From Pseudomonadota bacterium (lineage in GTDB: Bacteria > Pseudomonadota > Gammaproteobacteria > Xanthomonadales > Xanthomonadaceae), in the NCBI GenBank assembly GCA_023423235.1, contig JAFAFY010000022.1, positions 1 through 11,222 on the forward strand: DNA of 11,222 nt, in the 5' to 3' direction. Position numbers and translations under genes: made by a program. This document shows positions 1 to 6,474 of this stretch, in pieces. Every line of letters begins with the position of its first letter. Position 1 is the first letter of the stretch. The notes under the pieces are model-generated. The model was not told where the DNA came from. It made no database searches and worked only from the letters and a program-made list of their open reading frames with translations.

Positions 1-64
1 AAGTGAAACGTACACGCGCCGATGGTAGTGTGCAGCTAGCATGCGAGAGTAGGTCATCGCCAGG
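1..64 (+). rRNA. rrf: 5S ribosomal RNA, 3' part
   Basis: The first 64 bases match the 3' half of a gammaproteobacterial 5S rRNA: the GCCGATGGTAGTGTG stretch, the GCGAGAGTAGG loop and the final CATCGCCAGG, which in this family pairs with the 5' CCTGGCG end. The 5' half lies before the window. An intrinsic terminator starts about 10 nt downstream, as expected at the end of an rrn operon. The exact mature 3' end (64-66) is inferred from the terminal helix. Confidence 0.93.
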
Positions 65-74
65 GTCTTTACCC

Positions 75-109
75 AAAACCCCCCGCCGGATCCCGGTGGG
101 GGGTTTTTC
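75..109 (+). terminator. Intrinsic terminator of the rRNA operon
   Basis: A long perfect stem runs from AAAACCCCCC (75-84) to GGGGGGTTTT (98-107), with further inner pairs (85-89 with 93-97, one of them G-T) around a tiny loop. The 3' arm runs into five T's (104-108). It lies 10 nt after the 5S rRNA and is a textbook rho-independent terminator. It should separate rRNA transcription from the tRNA gene that follows. Confidence 0.93.
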
Positions 110-231
110 TTTGCGCCAAGCAATGACTGGAATGGCGAAAGCTGCGGCAATGTCCGCGTGTGATGGCCGCTGCCGCGGCGCGTCCGTTCGCGATCCAGCG
201 CAGGCTGCGCGAAACTCCGGCTGTTGCTTGC

Positions 232-247
232 TACGATTGCCGCCCGC
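232..247 (+). promoter_or_regulatory. Possible tRNA promoter -10 and GC-rich discriminator
   Basis: TACGAT (232-237) resembles a -10 hexamer. It is followed by GC-rich sequence (TGCCGCCCGC) up to the first base of the tRNA, like the discriminator of stringently controlled stable-RNA promoters. No good -35 is visible at the right distance. The rest of 110-231 shows no coding potential or other feature I can support, so a promoter for the tRNA within it is inferred. Confidence 0.35.
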
Positions 248-323
248 GGGCCTATAGCTCAATGGTCAGAGCAGAGGACTCATAATCCTTTGGTTCCAGG
301 TTCGAGTCCTGGTGGGCCCACCA
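248..323 (+). tRNA. ileX: tRNA-Ile2 (anticodon CAT, lysidine-modified type)
   Basis: This is a complete 76-nt cloverleaf with an encoded CCA end (321-323). The anticodon loop CTCATAA places CAT at 281-283, and the T arm carries GTTCGAGTC. A CAT anticodon could mean elongator Met, initiator Met or Ile2. The acceptor stem GGGCCTA has C4-G69 and C5-G68, the pairs that the lysidine synthetase TilS uses to recognise tRNA-Ile2, and the variable region TTTGG resembles Ile2 rather than Met. After C34 is converted to lysidine the tRNA reads AUA codons. Automatic pipelines often label such genes tRNA-Met. Initiator Met is excluded because the first acceptor pair is a normal G-C. Confidence 0.9.
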
Positions 324-349
324 GCGTGGTGCGGGCTTCGCACAGCGCT
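323..349 (+). terminator. Hairpin immediately after the tRNA, possible weak terminator
   Basis: AGCG-TG-GTGCG (323-333) pairs with CGCAC-AG-CGCT (339-349) around the loop GGCTT, with one internal mismatch. The hairpin abuts the tRNA CCA. It is not followed by a T run, so it may be a weak terminator or a 3' processing boundary. If it does not terminate, tRNA transcription could read into opgD. Confidence 0.4.
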
Positions 350-363
350 TACAAACGCGCCGC

Positions 364-369
364 TACAGT
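364..369 (+). promoter_or_regulatory. Possible -10 element of the opgDH operon
   Basis: TACAGT matches four of six bases of the sigma-70 -10 consensus and lies 31 nt before the opgD GTG, giving a leader of about 25 nt. I see no convincing -35. The region between tRNA and opgD is only 77 bp, so a promoter here is plausible but unproven. Confidence 0.27.
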
Positions 370-400
370 CGCAGATCGATCCTGAATACGGCTGGCGCTG

Positions 401-1915
401 GTGAAAAGACGTGATGTGCTAGCGGGCGCGATGGCGCTTCCGCTGCTCGGTGGCTGGTGGCCGGTGCTGGCCGCGGCAGCCGGCGATGTAGCGCTCGACT
501 TCGACGACGACACCGTGGTGGCGCTGGCGCGGCAATTGGCTTCGCGTCCGTATGCGCCGCCCGATACCGACCTGCCTGCCGTGCTGGCGGAGAGCAGCTA
601 CGACCAGTATCGCGATTTCCGCTTCCGGCCCGAGCGTGCGCTGTGGGCGGGCGACGATGGCCGCTTCCAGGCGCGTTTCTTCCATCGCGGTTTCCTGTTC
701 CGCGACCGGGTCGAGGTGCATGTGGTCGACGGCGGCAAGGCGCGCGCCCTGCGCTTTGCGAGCAACGATTTCGACTACAGCCCCAACCAGGCGCCGCAGC
801 TGGGCGACATCGGCTTTGCCGGCTTTCGCCTGCACGGGCCGATGAACCGGCCCGGGGTGCAGGACGAGATCGCCGCGTTCCTGGGCGCAAGCTATTTCCG
901 CGCGGTCGCGCGCGGCTTGGGCTATGGCCTGTCGGCGCGCGGGCTGGCGCTGGGCAGCGGCGATCCGGGGCCGGAGGAGTTCCCGGTGTTCCGCGCGTTC
1001 TGGCTGCATCGCCCGGCGCCGGATGCGCAGACCATCACTGTCGATGCGCTGCTCGATGGCCCCAGCGTCGCCGGCGCCTACCGCTTCGTCATCGCGCCGG
1101 GCGAGGACACGGTGTTCGACGTCGATGCGCGCCTGTTCCCGCGCGTGGACCTTGCCAATGTGGGCATCGCGCCGCTGACCAGCATGTTCCATTTCGATGC
1201 CGGAGACCGCGTTGGCATCGACGATTACCGCCCGGCGGTGCACGACTCCGACGGCCTGGCCATGTTCACGGGCACCGGCGAGCAGTTGTGGCGGGCACTG
1301 GCCAATCCGCAGGCGTTGCAGCACAGCGGATTCCAGGATCGCGACCCGCGCGGCTTCGGCCTGATGCAGCGCAAGCGCCGCTTCGAGGATTTCCAGGATG
1401 CCGAGGCCGGCTACGAGCGCCGCCCGGGCGCCTGGGTCGAGCCGCTGGCCGACTGGGGGCGGGGCGAGGTGCATCTGGTGGAGATTCCCACCGCCGACGA
1501 GTACCACGACAACATCGTGGCGTTCTGGCGCCCGGCCGCGGCGCTGGCCGCAAACGCGGAAAGTCGTTGGCGCTACCGGCTGCACTGGTCGGCCGGACAT
1601 GTGTGGCTGCCGCAGCTGGCGACCGTTGCCGCGACCCGGATCGGCGCGCTGCCCAGAACCGGGACCGGCACGCGCCTGTTCGTCATAGACCTCGACGGCG
1701 GGGCGGCGCTGCCTGGCGACACCCTGCCCACGGTCGAGGCGCAGGCCTCGGCCGGCAGCCTGCGGCATGCGGTGGTGCACCGTCGGCCCGGCGGCGGCTG
1801 GCGCGTGGGATTCGAACTCGAACCGCAGGGCGCGGCGGTCATCGAGCTGCGCATGCGGCTGTTGCATGCGGGCGCGCCGCTGTCGGAAACCTGGCTTTAC
1901 CGGTGGAGCGCATGA
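401..1915 (+). CDS. opgD: Periplasmic glucan biosynthesis protein OpgD (GH186 family)
   Basis: This 504-residue protein belongs to the OpgG/OpgD (MdoG/MdoD) family, periplasmic proteins that shape osmoregulated beta-1,2-glucans and are now placed in glycoside hydrolase family 186. The N-terminus (K2-R3-R4-D-V-L, then a hydrophobic stretch ending near residue 27 in an Ala run) is a twin-arginine signal, typical of OpgD rather than OpgG. Family stretches include RPERALWAGD (about 66-75), the acidic HDSDG at 281-285, GFGLMQRKRRFEDFQD in the middle and WVEP followed by DNIVAFWRP towards the C-terminal domain. The start is constrained: an in-frame TGA at 383-385 leaves GTG 401 as the only standard start ahead of the Tat motif, although no clear Shine-Dalgarno precedes it. 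Its stop overlaps the opgH start (ATGA), so the two are translationally coupled. Family assignment is firm; OpgD over OpgG rests on the Tat signal. Confidence 0.93.
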   Translation: MKRRDVLAGAMALPLLGGWWPVLAAAAGDVALDFDDDTVVALARQLASRPYAPPDTDLPAVLAESSYDQYRDFRFRPERALWAGDDGRFQARFFHRGFLFRDRVEVHVVDGGKARALRFASNDFDYSPNQAPQLGDIGFAGFRLHGPMNRPGVQDEIAAFLGASYFRAVARGLGYGLSARGLALGSGDPGPEEFPVFRAFWLHRPAPDAQTITVDALLDGPSVAGAYRFVIAPGEDTVFDVDARLFPRVDLANVGIAPLTSMFHFDAGDRVGIDDYRPAVHDSDGLAMFTGTGEQLWRALANPQALQHSGFQDRDPRGFGLMQRKRRFEDFQDAEAGYERRPGAWVEPLADWGRGEVHLVEIPTADEYHDNIVAFWRPAAALAANAESRWRYRLHWSAGHVWLPQLATVAATRIGALPRTGTGTRLFVIDLDGGAALPGDTLPTVEAQASAGSLRHAVVHRRPGGGWRVGFELEPQGAAVIELRMRLLHAGAPLSETWLYRWSA

Positions 1916-3813
1916 GCGCGCCGCCACGTCCGCCCAAGCCCCGGACCACGGACCTCCCTGCAATGATGCCGGCGGAATCGCCTGTGGCAATGCCGGTGCA
2001 GTCGCTGCGTGAGGGCGCGCTGGCGGATCCGCCGCGGCCCACGTCGCCGCGTGGCATGGGCTGGCGCCGCGCGGCGATCATCGGCAGCGCCGCGGCGCTG
2101 ACCCTGCTGGCGACCTACCAGATCTGGTGGCTGCTGCGCATCGGCGGCATCGATGTGCTCGAGGGCCTGCTGCTGCTGGTGTTCGTGCCGCTGTTCGCCT
2201 GGATCGTGCAGTCGTTCGCCAGTTCGCTGGCCGGCTTTGTCATGGTGTTGCTGCGGCGCCCGGCGCGGCTGGGCATCGACCCCGCGCAGCCGTTGCCGGC
2301 GCTGCAGGCGCGCACCGCCCTGCTGATGCCGACCTACAACGAGGATCCCGAGCGGCTGATGGCCGGCCTGCAGGCGATCGTCGAATCGCTGGAGGCGACC
2401 GGGCAGGGCGCGCGTTTCGATCTGTTCGTGCTCAGCGACACCCGCGATGCCGCCATCCACGCGCGCGAGGTGCAGGCCTTCGAGCGGATGCGCGCGCGTA
2501 CCGGCGCACGCAACCTCTACTATCGCCGCCGCGACGACAACCATGAGCGCAAGGCCGGCAACATCGCTGACTGGGTACGGCGCTGGGGCGGTGCCTATCC
2601 GCAGTTCCTGATCCTCGACGCGGACAGCCTGATGACCGGCGACACCCTGGTGCGGCTGGCCGCGGCCATGGAAGGCCACGATGACGTGGCGCTGATCCAG
2701 ACGCTGCCGCTGATCGTCAACGGCGCCACCCTGTTCGCGCGCATGCAGCAGTTCTCCGGTCGCGTGTATGGCCCGGTGATCGCCCAGGGCGTGGCCTGGT
2801 GGCATGGGGCCGAGAGCAACTACTGGGGCCACAACGCGATGATCCGCACCGCCGCATTCGCCGCCAACTGCGGGCTGCCGGCGCTTGCGGGCACGGTGCC
2901 GTTCCGCGGCAACGTGCTCAGCCATGATTTCGTCGAGGCCGCGCTGATGCGCCGTGGCGGGTGGGCGCTGCACATGATCCCGACCCTGGAAGGCAGCTAC
3001 GAGGAAGGCCCGCCGACACTGACCGACATGCTGGTGCGCGACCGCCGCTGGTGCCAGGGCAACCTGCAGCACGGCGGCGTGCTGCCCACGCGCGGCCTGC
3101 ACTGGGTCAGCCGCTGGCACATGCTCATCGGCATCGGCCACTACCTGACCGCGCCGCTATGGGCGCTGCTGATCCTGGTCGGCCTGGCGATCCCGCTGCA
3201 GCACGGCATGCCGGGCGAGGGCGGGTTCTCGGCCGCCAGCTACTGGATGGCGGTGGATGGCGACCGTTTCCTCGGCGTGTTCGTGCTGACCATGGCGATG
3301 CTGTTCGCGCCCAAGGTGATGGGCTACATCGCCACGGTGCTGGACCCGCGCCTGCGTCGCGGCTGCGGTGGTGCATTGCGGGCGCTGGTCAGCGTGCTGG
3401 TGGAGAACGTCCTGGCGGCGCTGATGGCGCCGGTGACCATGTACGTGCAGTCGCGCGGCGTGGCCGAGGAGCTGGCCGGCAAGGATTCGGGCTGGGATGC
3501 GCAGCAGCGCGACGATGGCCGGCAGACGCTCGGCGACCTGTGGCGCAGCTATCGCGGCACCACGCTGCTGGGCGTGGTGCTGGGCGTCGCGGCCGTGGCG
3601 ATGTCGCCAGGCCTGGCGCTGTGGATGTCGCCGGTGATCCTGGGCCTGGCCGGGTCGATCGTGATCGTGCGGCTGACGTCCTCGCGCCTGCTGGGACAAT
3701 GGATGCGCAGGCACCGGCTGTTCACCACGCCCGAGGAACAGGATCCGCCGCTGGTGTTGCGGCGCGCGGCGGCGTTGCGCGCCGAGGCGGCCGTGCAGGC
3801 ATCCGCGGACTGA
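1912..3813 (+). CDS. opgH: Osmoregulated periplasmic glucan glucosyltransferase OpgH (MdoH/HrpM)
   Basis: This 633-residue inner-membrane family-2 glucosyltransferase polymerises UDP-glucose into the beta-1,2-glucan backbone and passes it to the periplasm. A Pro-rich cytoplasmic N-terminus (1-50) precedes two membrane segments (about 52-77 and 82-115). The catalytic domain follows, with PTYNED at 140-145, SDTRD at 175-179, the acidic DAD at 236-238 (nucleotide-sugar/metal site), HDFVEAALMRRGGW, and the acceptor-site motif RRWCQGN with W380. Several further membrane helices lie between about 400 and 600. It is much shorter than E. coli OpgH (about 850 residues), lacking most of the N- and C-terminal extensions. 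The open frame runs upstream through opgD, but ATG 1912 is chosen because the ATGA overlap, GGTGGAG just upstream and the start of OpgH-like sequence agree. In plant-pathogenic relatives this gene is known as hrpM and affects virulence. Confidence 0.95.
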   Translation: MSAPPRPPKPRTTDLPAMMPAESPVAMPVQSLREGALADPPRPTSPRGMGWRRAAIIGSAAALTLLATYQIWWLLRIGGIDVLEGLLLLVFVPLFAWIVQSFASSLAGFVMVLLRRPARLGIDPAQPLPALQARTALLMPTYNEDPERLMAGLQAIVESLEATGQGARFDLFVLSDTRDAAIHAREVQAFERMRARTGARNLYYRRRDDNHERKAGNIADWVRRWGGAYPQFLILDADSLMTGDTLVRLAAAMEGHDDVALIQTLPLIVNGATLFARMQQFSGRVYGPVIAQGVAWWHGAESNYWGHNAMIRTAAFAANCGLPALAGTVPFRGNVLSHDFVEAALMRRGGWALHMIPTLEGSYEEGPPTLTDMLVRDRRWCQGNLQHGGVLPTRGLHWVSRWHMLIGIGHYLTAPLWALLILVGLAIPLQHGMPGEGGFSAASYWMAVDGDRFLGVFVLTMAMLFAPKVMGYIATVLDPRLRRGCGGALRALVSVLVENVLAALMAPVTMYVQSRGVAEELAGKDSGWDAQQRDDGRQTLGDLWRSYRGTTLLGVVLGVAAVAMSPGLALWMSPVILGLAGSIVIVRLTSSRLLGQWMRRHRLFTTPEEQDPPLVLRRAAALRAEAAVQASAD

Positions 3814-3851
3814 GCCGCTGCCGCGGGCGGGGGACGCCACCGGCGACGGTC

Positions 3852-3857
3852 TACACT
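3852..3857 (+). promoter_or_regulatory. Possible -10 element upstream of the esterase-algZ-algR operon
   Basis: TACACT lies 32 nt before the esterase ATG in the 75-bp gap after opgH. It matches four of six consensus bases and no good -35 accompanies it. If real, it starts the esterase-algZ-algR transcript separately from opgDH. Confidence 0.33.
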
Positions 3858-3888
3858 TGGCGGTCTTTCCACATCGCCCAAGGACCGC

Positions 3889-4569
3889 ATGGACACGCCC
3901 GACCTGCTCGAATGCATCGAACGCGAAACCGGCGCCGCGCCGCGCTGGAGCGTGATCTGGCTGCATGGCCTCGGCGCCGACGGCCATGATTTCGTGCCGA
4001 TCCTGCCCGAGCTGGTGCGCCGTGACTGGCCGGCGGTGCGGTTCCTGTTCCCGCATGCGCCGGTGCGTGCGGTGACCATCAACAACGGCGTGCGCATGCG
4101 CGCCTGGTACGACATCCAGGACATCGACCTGGCCAACCGTGCCGACGAGTCCGGCGTGCTGGCCTCGGTGGCGCAGGTCGATGCGCTGATTGCGCGCGAG
4201 GCCGAGTGCGGCGTGCCGCCCTCGCGCGTCGTGCTGGCCGGGTTCTCCCAGGGCGGTGCAGTGACGCTGGCCGCGGGCCTGCGCCGGCGCGAACCGCTGG
4301 CCGGCCTGGTCGCGTTGTCCACCTACCTGCCCGCCGCCAATACCGCGCAGGCCGCGCTGGTCGAGGGTGCCAACCGCCAGCCGGTGTTCATGGCCCACGG
4401 CAGCCAGGACCCGGTGGTGCCGGTGGCCGCCGGCGAGCGCAGCGCGGCGTTGCTGCGCAGTTTCGGCTTCGACGTGCAATGGCACACCTATCCGATGCCG
4501 CACTCGGTCTGCGCCGAGGAAATCGCCGCGCTGGGCGACTGGCTCACCAAGCGGTTCCAGGCCGGCTGA
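3889..4569 (+). CDS. Carboxylesterase of the phospholipase/carboxylesterase family
   Basis: This 226-residue cytoplasmic alpha/beta hydrolase (Abhydrolase_2, the family of bacterial EstB/YpfH and eukaryotic acyl-protein thioesterases) is predicted to hydrolyse short-chain carboxylic esters or related thioesters. The oxyanion-side motif WLHGLGADGHDF is at about 24-35. The nucleophile elbow GFSQGG has Ser120, the acid is Asp174 in HGSQDPVVP, and the base is His205 in MPHSV, so the triad is complete and correctly spaced. There is no signal peptide. The start ATG has AAGGA (3880-3884) upstream. Only 6 nt separate its stop from algZ, so it is probably co-transcribed with the two-component genes. 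The natural substrate cannot be told from the sequence. Confidence 0.93.
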   Translation: MDTPDLLECIERETGAAPRWSVIWLHGLGADGHDFVPILPELVRRDWPAVRFLFPHAPVRAVTINNGVRMRAWYDIQDIDLANRADESGVLASVAQVDALIAREAECGVPPSRVVLAGFSQGGAVTLAAGLRRREPLAGLVALSTYLPAANTAQAALVEGANRQPVFMAHGSQDPVVPVAAGERSAALLRSFGFDVQWHTYPMPHSVCAEEIAALGDWLTKRFQAG

Positions 4570-4575
4570 GCCGAT

Positions 4576-5625
4576 ATGACCACGCCGGCCGGCGACGGGC
4601 TCTGGCTGCCGGACCTGTGCCGGCTGCCGCGCCTGGCGACAATGCTGGGGCTTGCGCAGATGACCGTGGTCATCGTGGCGCTGGTGCCGGGCGCCGCGCC
4701 GGGCTGGGATGCGCGCGATTTCCTCACTGCAAGCGGCTACGCGCTGTGGCTGGCGCTGGCGGTGTCGGTATTGCTGTGCGCCCTGCGCACACGCCTGTCG
4801 AGGCTGCCGGTACGCCTCGGCGCGGCCGTCGCCGTAGGCCTCGCGCTGCTGGTCGCGCTGGTCGCCGCGGCGATCGTGCACGGCCTGTTCGCCAGCGTGG
4901 AGACGCCCGGCGGGCACCTGCCGTCGGCGGGCCAGTTCATCGGCGGCAGCGCCGCGGTGGTGGCGCTGCTGACCGCGATCGCGCTGCGCTACTTCTACGT
5001 CATCGACCGCTGGCAGGGCCAGGTGGCCGCGCAGGCGCGGGCCGAGGCCGATGCGCTGCAGGCGCGCATCCGCCCGCATTTCCTGTTCAACAGCATGAAC
5101 ATGATCGCGACGCTGCTGCGCAGCGACCCGGTGGTCGCCGAGCGCGCCGTGCTGGACCTGTCGGACCTGTTCCGGGCCGCGCTGGGCGCGGGTGAGGGCA
5201 CTTCCACCCTGGCCGAGGAAGTGGCACTGGCCGAGCGCTATCTTTCGATCGAGCAGTTGCGTCTTGGCGAGCGGTTGCAGGTGCGCTGGCGTCGCACCGA
5301 CCCGCTGCCCTGGGACCTGCCGATGCCGCGGCTGGTGCTGCAACCGCTTCTCGAGAACGCGGTGCTGCACGGCATCTCGCGCCTGCCCGAGGGCGGCAGG
5401 ATCGACGTCAGCCTGGACGCGACCCCCGAGATGCTGCGGATCGTCATCCGCAACCCGTCGCTGGCGCCGGATGCGCAGCCGCTGCCGGCGCGCGCGCGGG
5501 GCGCCGGGCATGCCCAGCGCAGCATCGCCCAGCGCCTGGGCTACACCTTCGGGCCGCGTACGCGGATGACCTACGGCTGGGACGATGGCTACTATGCGTG
5601 CAACATCCACCTGCCGGTCGCCTGA
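4576..5625 (+). CDS. algZ: LytS/AlgZ-type membrane sensor histidine kinase
   Basis: This 349-residue sensor kinase of the His_kinase/LytS family is the presumed partner of the AlgR-like regulator encoded 30 nt downstream. Four hydrophobic segments occupy roughly residues 20-160 (near 22-42, 52-70, 78-103 and 114-138) with almost no extracytoplasmic loop. The phosphoacceptor motif IRPHFLFNSMN follows with His168. The N-box equivalent LLENAVLHG contains Asn261. The usual DNG glycine box is replaced by RNPSL (292-296) and the second by GAGHAQRSI (309-317), so the ATP site is unorthodox, as described for Pseudomonas FimS/AlgZ. Translation begins 6 nt after the esterase stop without a clear Shine-Dalgarno, which suggests coupling. 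The name rests on domain type plus the algZ-algR-hemC order; the signal sensed is unknown. Confidence 0.9.
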   Translation: MTTPAGDGLWLPDLCRLPRLATMLGLAQMTVVIVALVPGAAPGWDARDFLTASGYALWLALAVSVLLCALRTRLSRLPVRLGAAVAVGLALLVALVAAAIVHGLFASVETPGGHLPSAGQFIGGSAAVVALLTAIALRYFYVIDRWQGQVAAQARAEADALQARIRPHFLFNSMNMIATLLRSDPVVAERAVLDLSDLFRAALGAGEGTSTLAEEVALAERYLSIEQLRLGERLQVRWRRTDPLPWDLPMPRLVLQPLLENAVLHGISRLPEGGRIDVSLDATPEMLRIVIRNPSLAPDAQPLPARARGAGHAQRSIAQRLGYTFGPRTRMTYGWDDGYYACNIHLPVA

Positions 5626-5655
5626 GCGGGCGGCTGCCGCGAAGGAGCGACGGCT

Positions 5656-6387
5656 GTGAAGGTCGTGATCGCCGATGACGAACCGCTGGCCCGTGCGCGC
5701 CTGCGCATGCTGCTCGATGCCGAGCCCGGCATCGAGGTGGTGGCCGAGGCCGGCGATGGCCGCGCCGCGCTGGAAGCCTGCGCCGCCCACGATCCCGCGC
5801 TGGTGCTGCTGGACATCGCCATGCCCGGCATCGACGGCCTGGAGGTTGCGCGCCACCTGAGCGCGTTCGAGCCGCGCCCGGCGGTGGTGTTCTGCACTGC
5901 CTACGATGCCCACGCACTCAAGGCCTTCGAGGCCGCCGCGGTCGACTACCTGGTCAAGCCGGTGCGACCGGAACGCCTGCAGGCGGCGCTGGTGCGCGCC
6001 CGCACCTATACCGCTGGACGCGAGGCGGTGGCCGGCAACGGCGAGGCGCAGAAGCATCGCACCCACCTGTGCGCGCGGCTGCGCGGCAGCCTGCGCTTGA
6101 TCCCGGTCGAGGAGATCCGCTATCTGCAGGCCGAGGAAAAGTACGTGGTGGTGCACCACGCGCGCGGCGAGGACCTTGTGGAGGAATCGCTGAAGTCGCT
6201 CGAGGACGAGTTCGGCCCGCGCTTTCTGCGCATCCACCGCAATTGCCTGGTGGCGCGGCACGAGCTGGTCGAGCTGCGCCGCGACCTGGACGGCCACGTG
6301 CACGCGGTGCTGCGCCATGGCGACCGCCCGCTGGAAGTCAGCCGGCGCTGCGTCTCGCAGCTGCGCGAGGTCGTGCGCCAGCTCTGA
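5656..6387 (+). CDS. algR: LytTR-family response regulator AlgR
   Basis: This 243-residue transcription regulator has an N-terminal receiver domain (1-115) and a C-terminal LytTR DNA-binding domain (about 135-243). Receiver residues are intact: acidic pocket D7-D8, phosphoacceptor Asp53 in LLDIAMPG, Thr81 and Lys101 in DYLVKP. The LytTR part shows the typical IRYLQAEEKYVVVH and FLRIHRNCLVAR stretches. The GTG start has GAAGGAG (5641-5647) 8 nt upstream, the best ribosome site in the window. It follows algZ by 30 nt, so phosphorylation by AlgZ is expected. In Pseudomonas, AlgR controls alginate, type IV pili and twitching; which of these applies here cannot be read from the sequence. Confidence 0.93.
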   Translation: MKVVIADDEPLARARLRMLLDAEPGIEVVAEAGDGRAALEACAAHDPALVLLDIAMPGIDGLEVARHLSAFEPRPAVVFCTAYDAHALKAFEAAAVDYLVKPVRPERLQAALVRARTYTAGREAVAGNGEAQKHRTHLCARLRGSLRLIPVEEIRYLQAEEKYVVVHHARGEDLVEESLKSLEDEFGPRFLRIHRNCLVARHELVELRRDLDGHVHAVLRHGDRPLEVSRRCVSQLREVVRQL

Positions 6388-6462
6388 GCTGCGCCGGTCG
6401 CGTGGCGGTCCGGGCGCGGCCGGGCCTGTGGCGGCGATTCGCGTCGCGGCCGGGCGATCGCC

Positions 6463-6468
6463 GATAAT
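6463..6468 (+). promoter_or_regulatory. -10 element of hemC, giving a near-leaderless transcript
   Basis: GATAAT matches five of six bases of the -10 consensus and ends 6 nt before the hemC ATG at 6475. With the usual spacing, transcription would start at or within a base or two of that A. No Shine-Dalgarno can be placed between them (only TCCCCCCG lies there). A weak -35-like TTCGCG is about 19 nt upstream. This suggests leaderless initiation of hemC. Confidence 0.5.
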
Positions 6469-6474
6469 CCCCCG

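Noticed and set aside
248..400. tRNA 3' end as an integrative-element attachment site
   Set aside because: No integrase, no repeat of the tRNA 3' end and no foreign-looking genes are present; core genes follow directly.
457..1911. Upstream extension of the opgH frame through opgD
   Set aside because: The frame is open only because of high GC. The extension is Arg/Gly/Ala-rich without family similarity, while opgD in the overlapping frame is clearly real and ATG 1912 gives a proper OpgH start.
419..1990. 523-codon minus-strand frame opposite opgD
   Set aside because: It lies opposite a well-recognised gene and its translation resembles no protein; it is an antisense shadow.
3157..6318. Very long minus-strand open frame (about 1050 codons) opposite opgH, the esterase, algZ and algR
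   Set aside because: It is a mirror of the GC-rich third codon positions of the plus-strand genes. Its product is low-complexity His/Arg/Gln/Ala-rich, and it lies opposite four well-recognised proteins.
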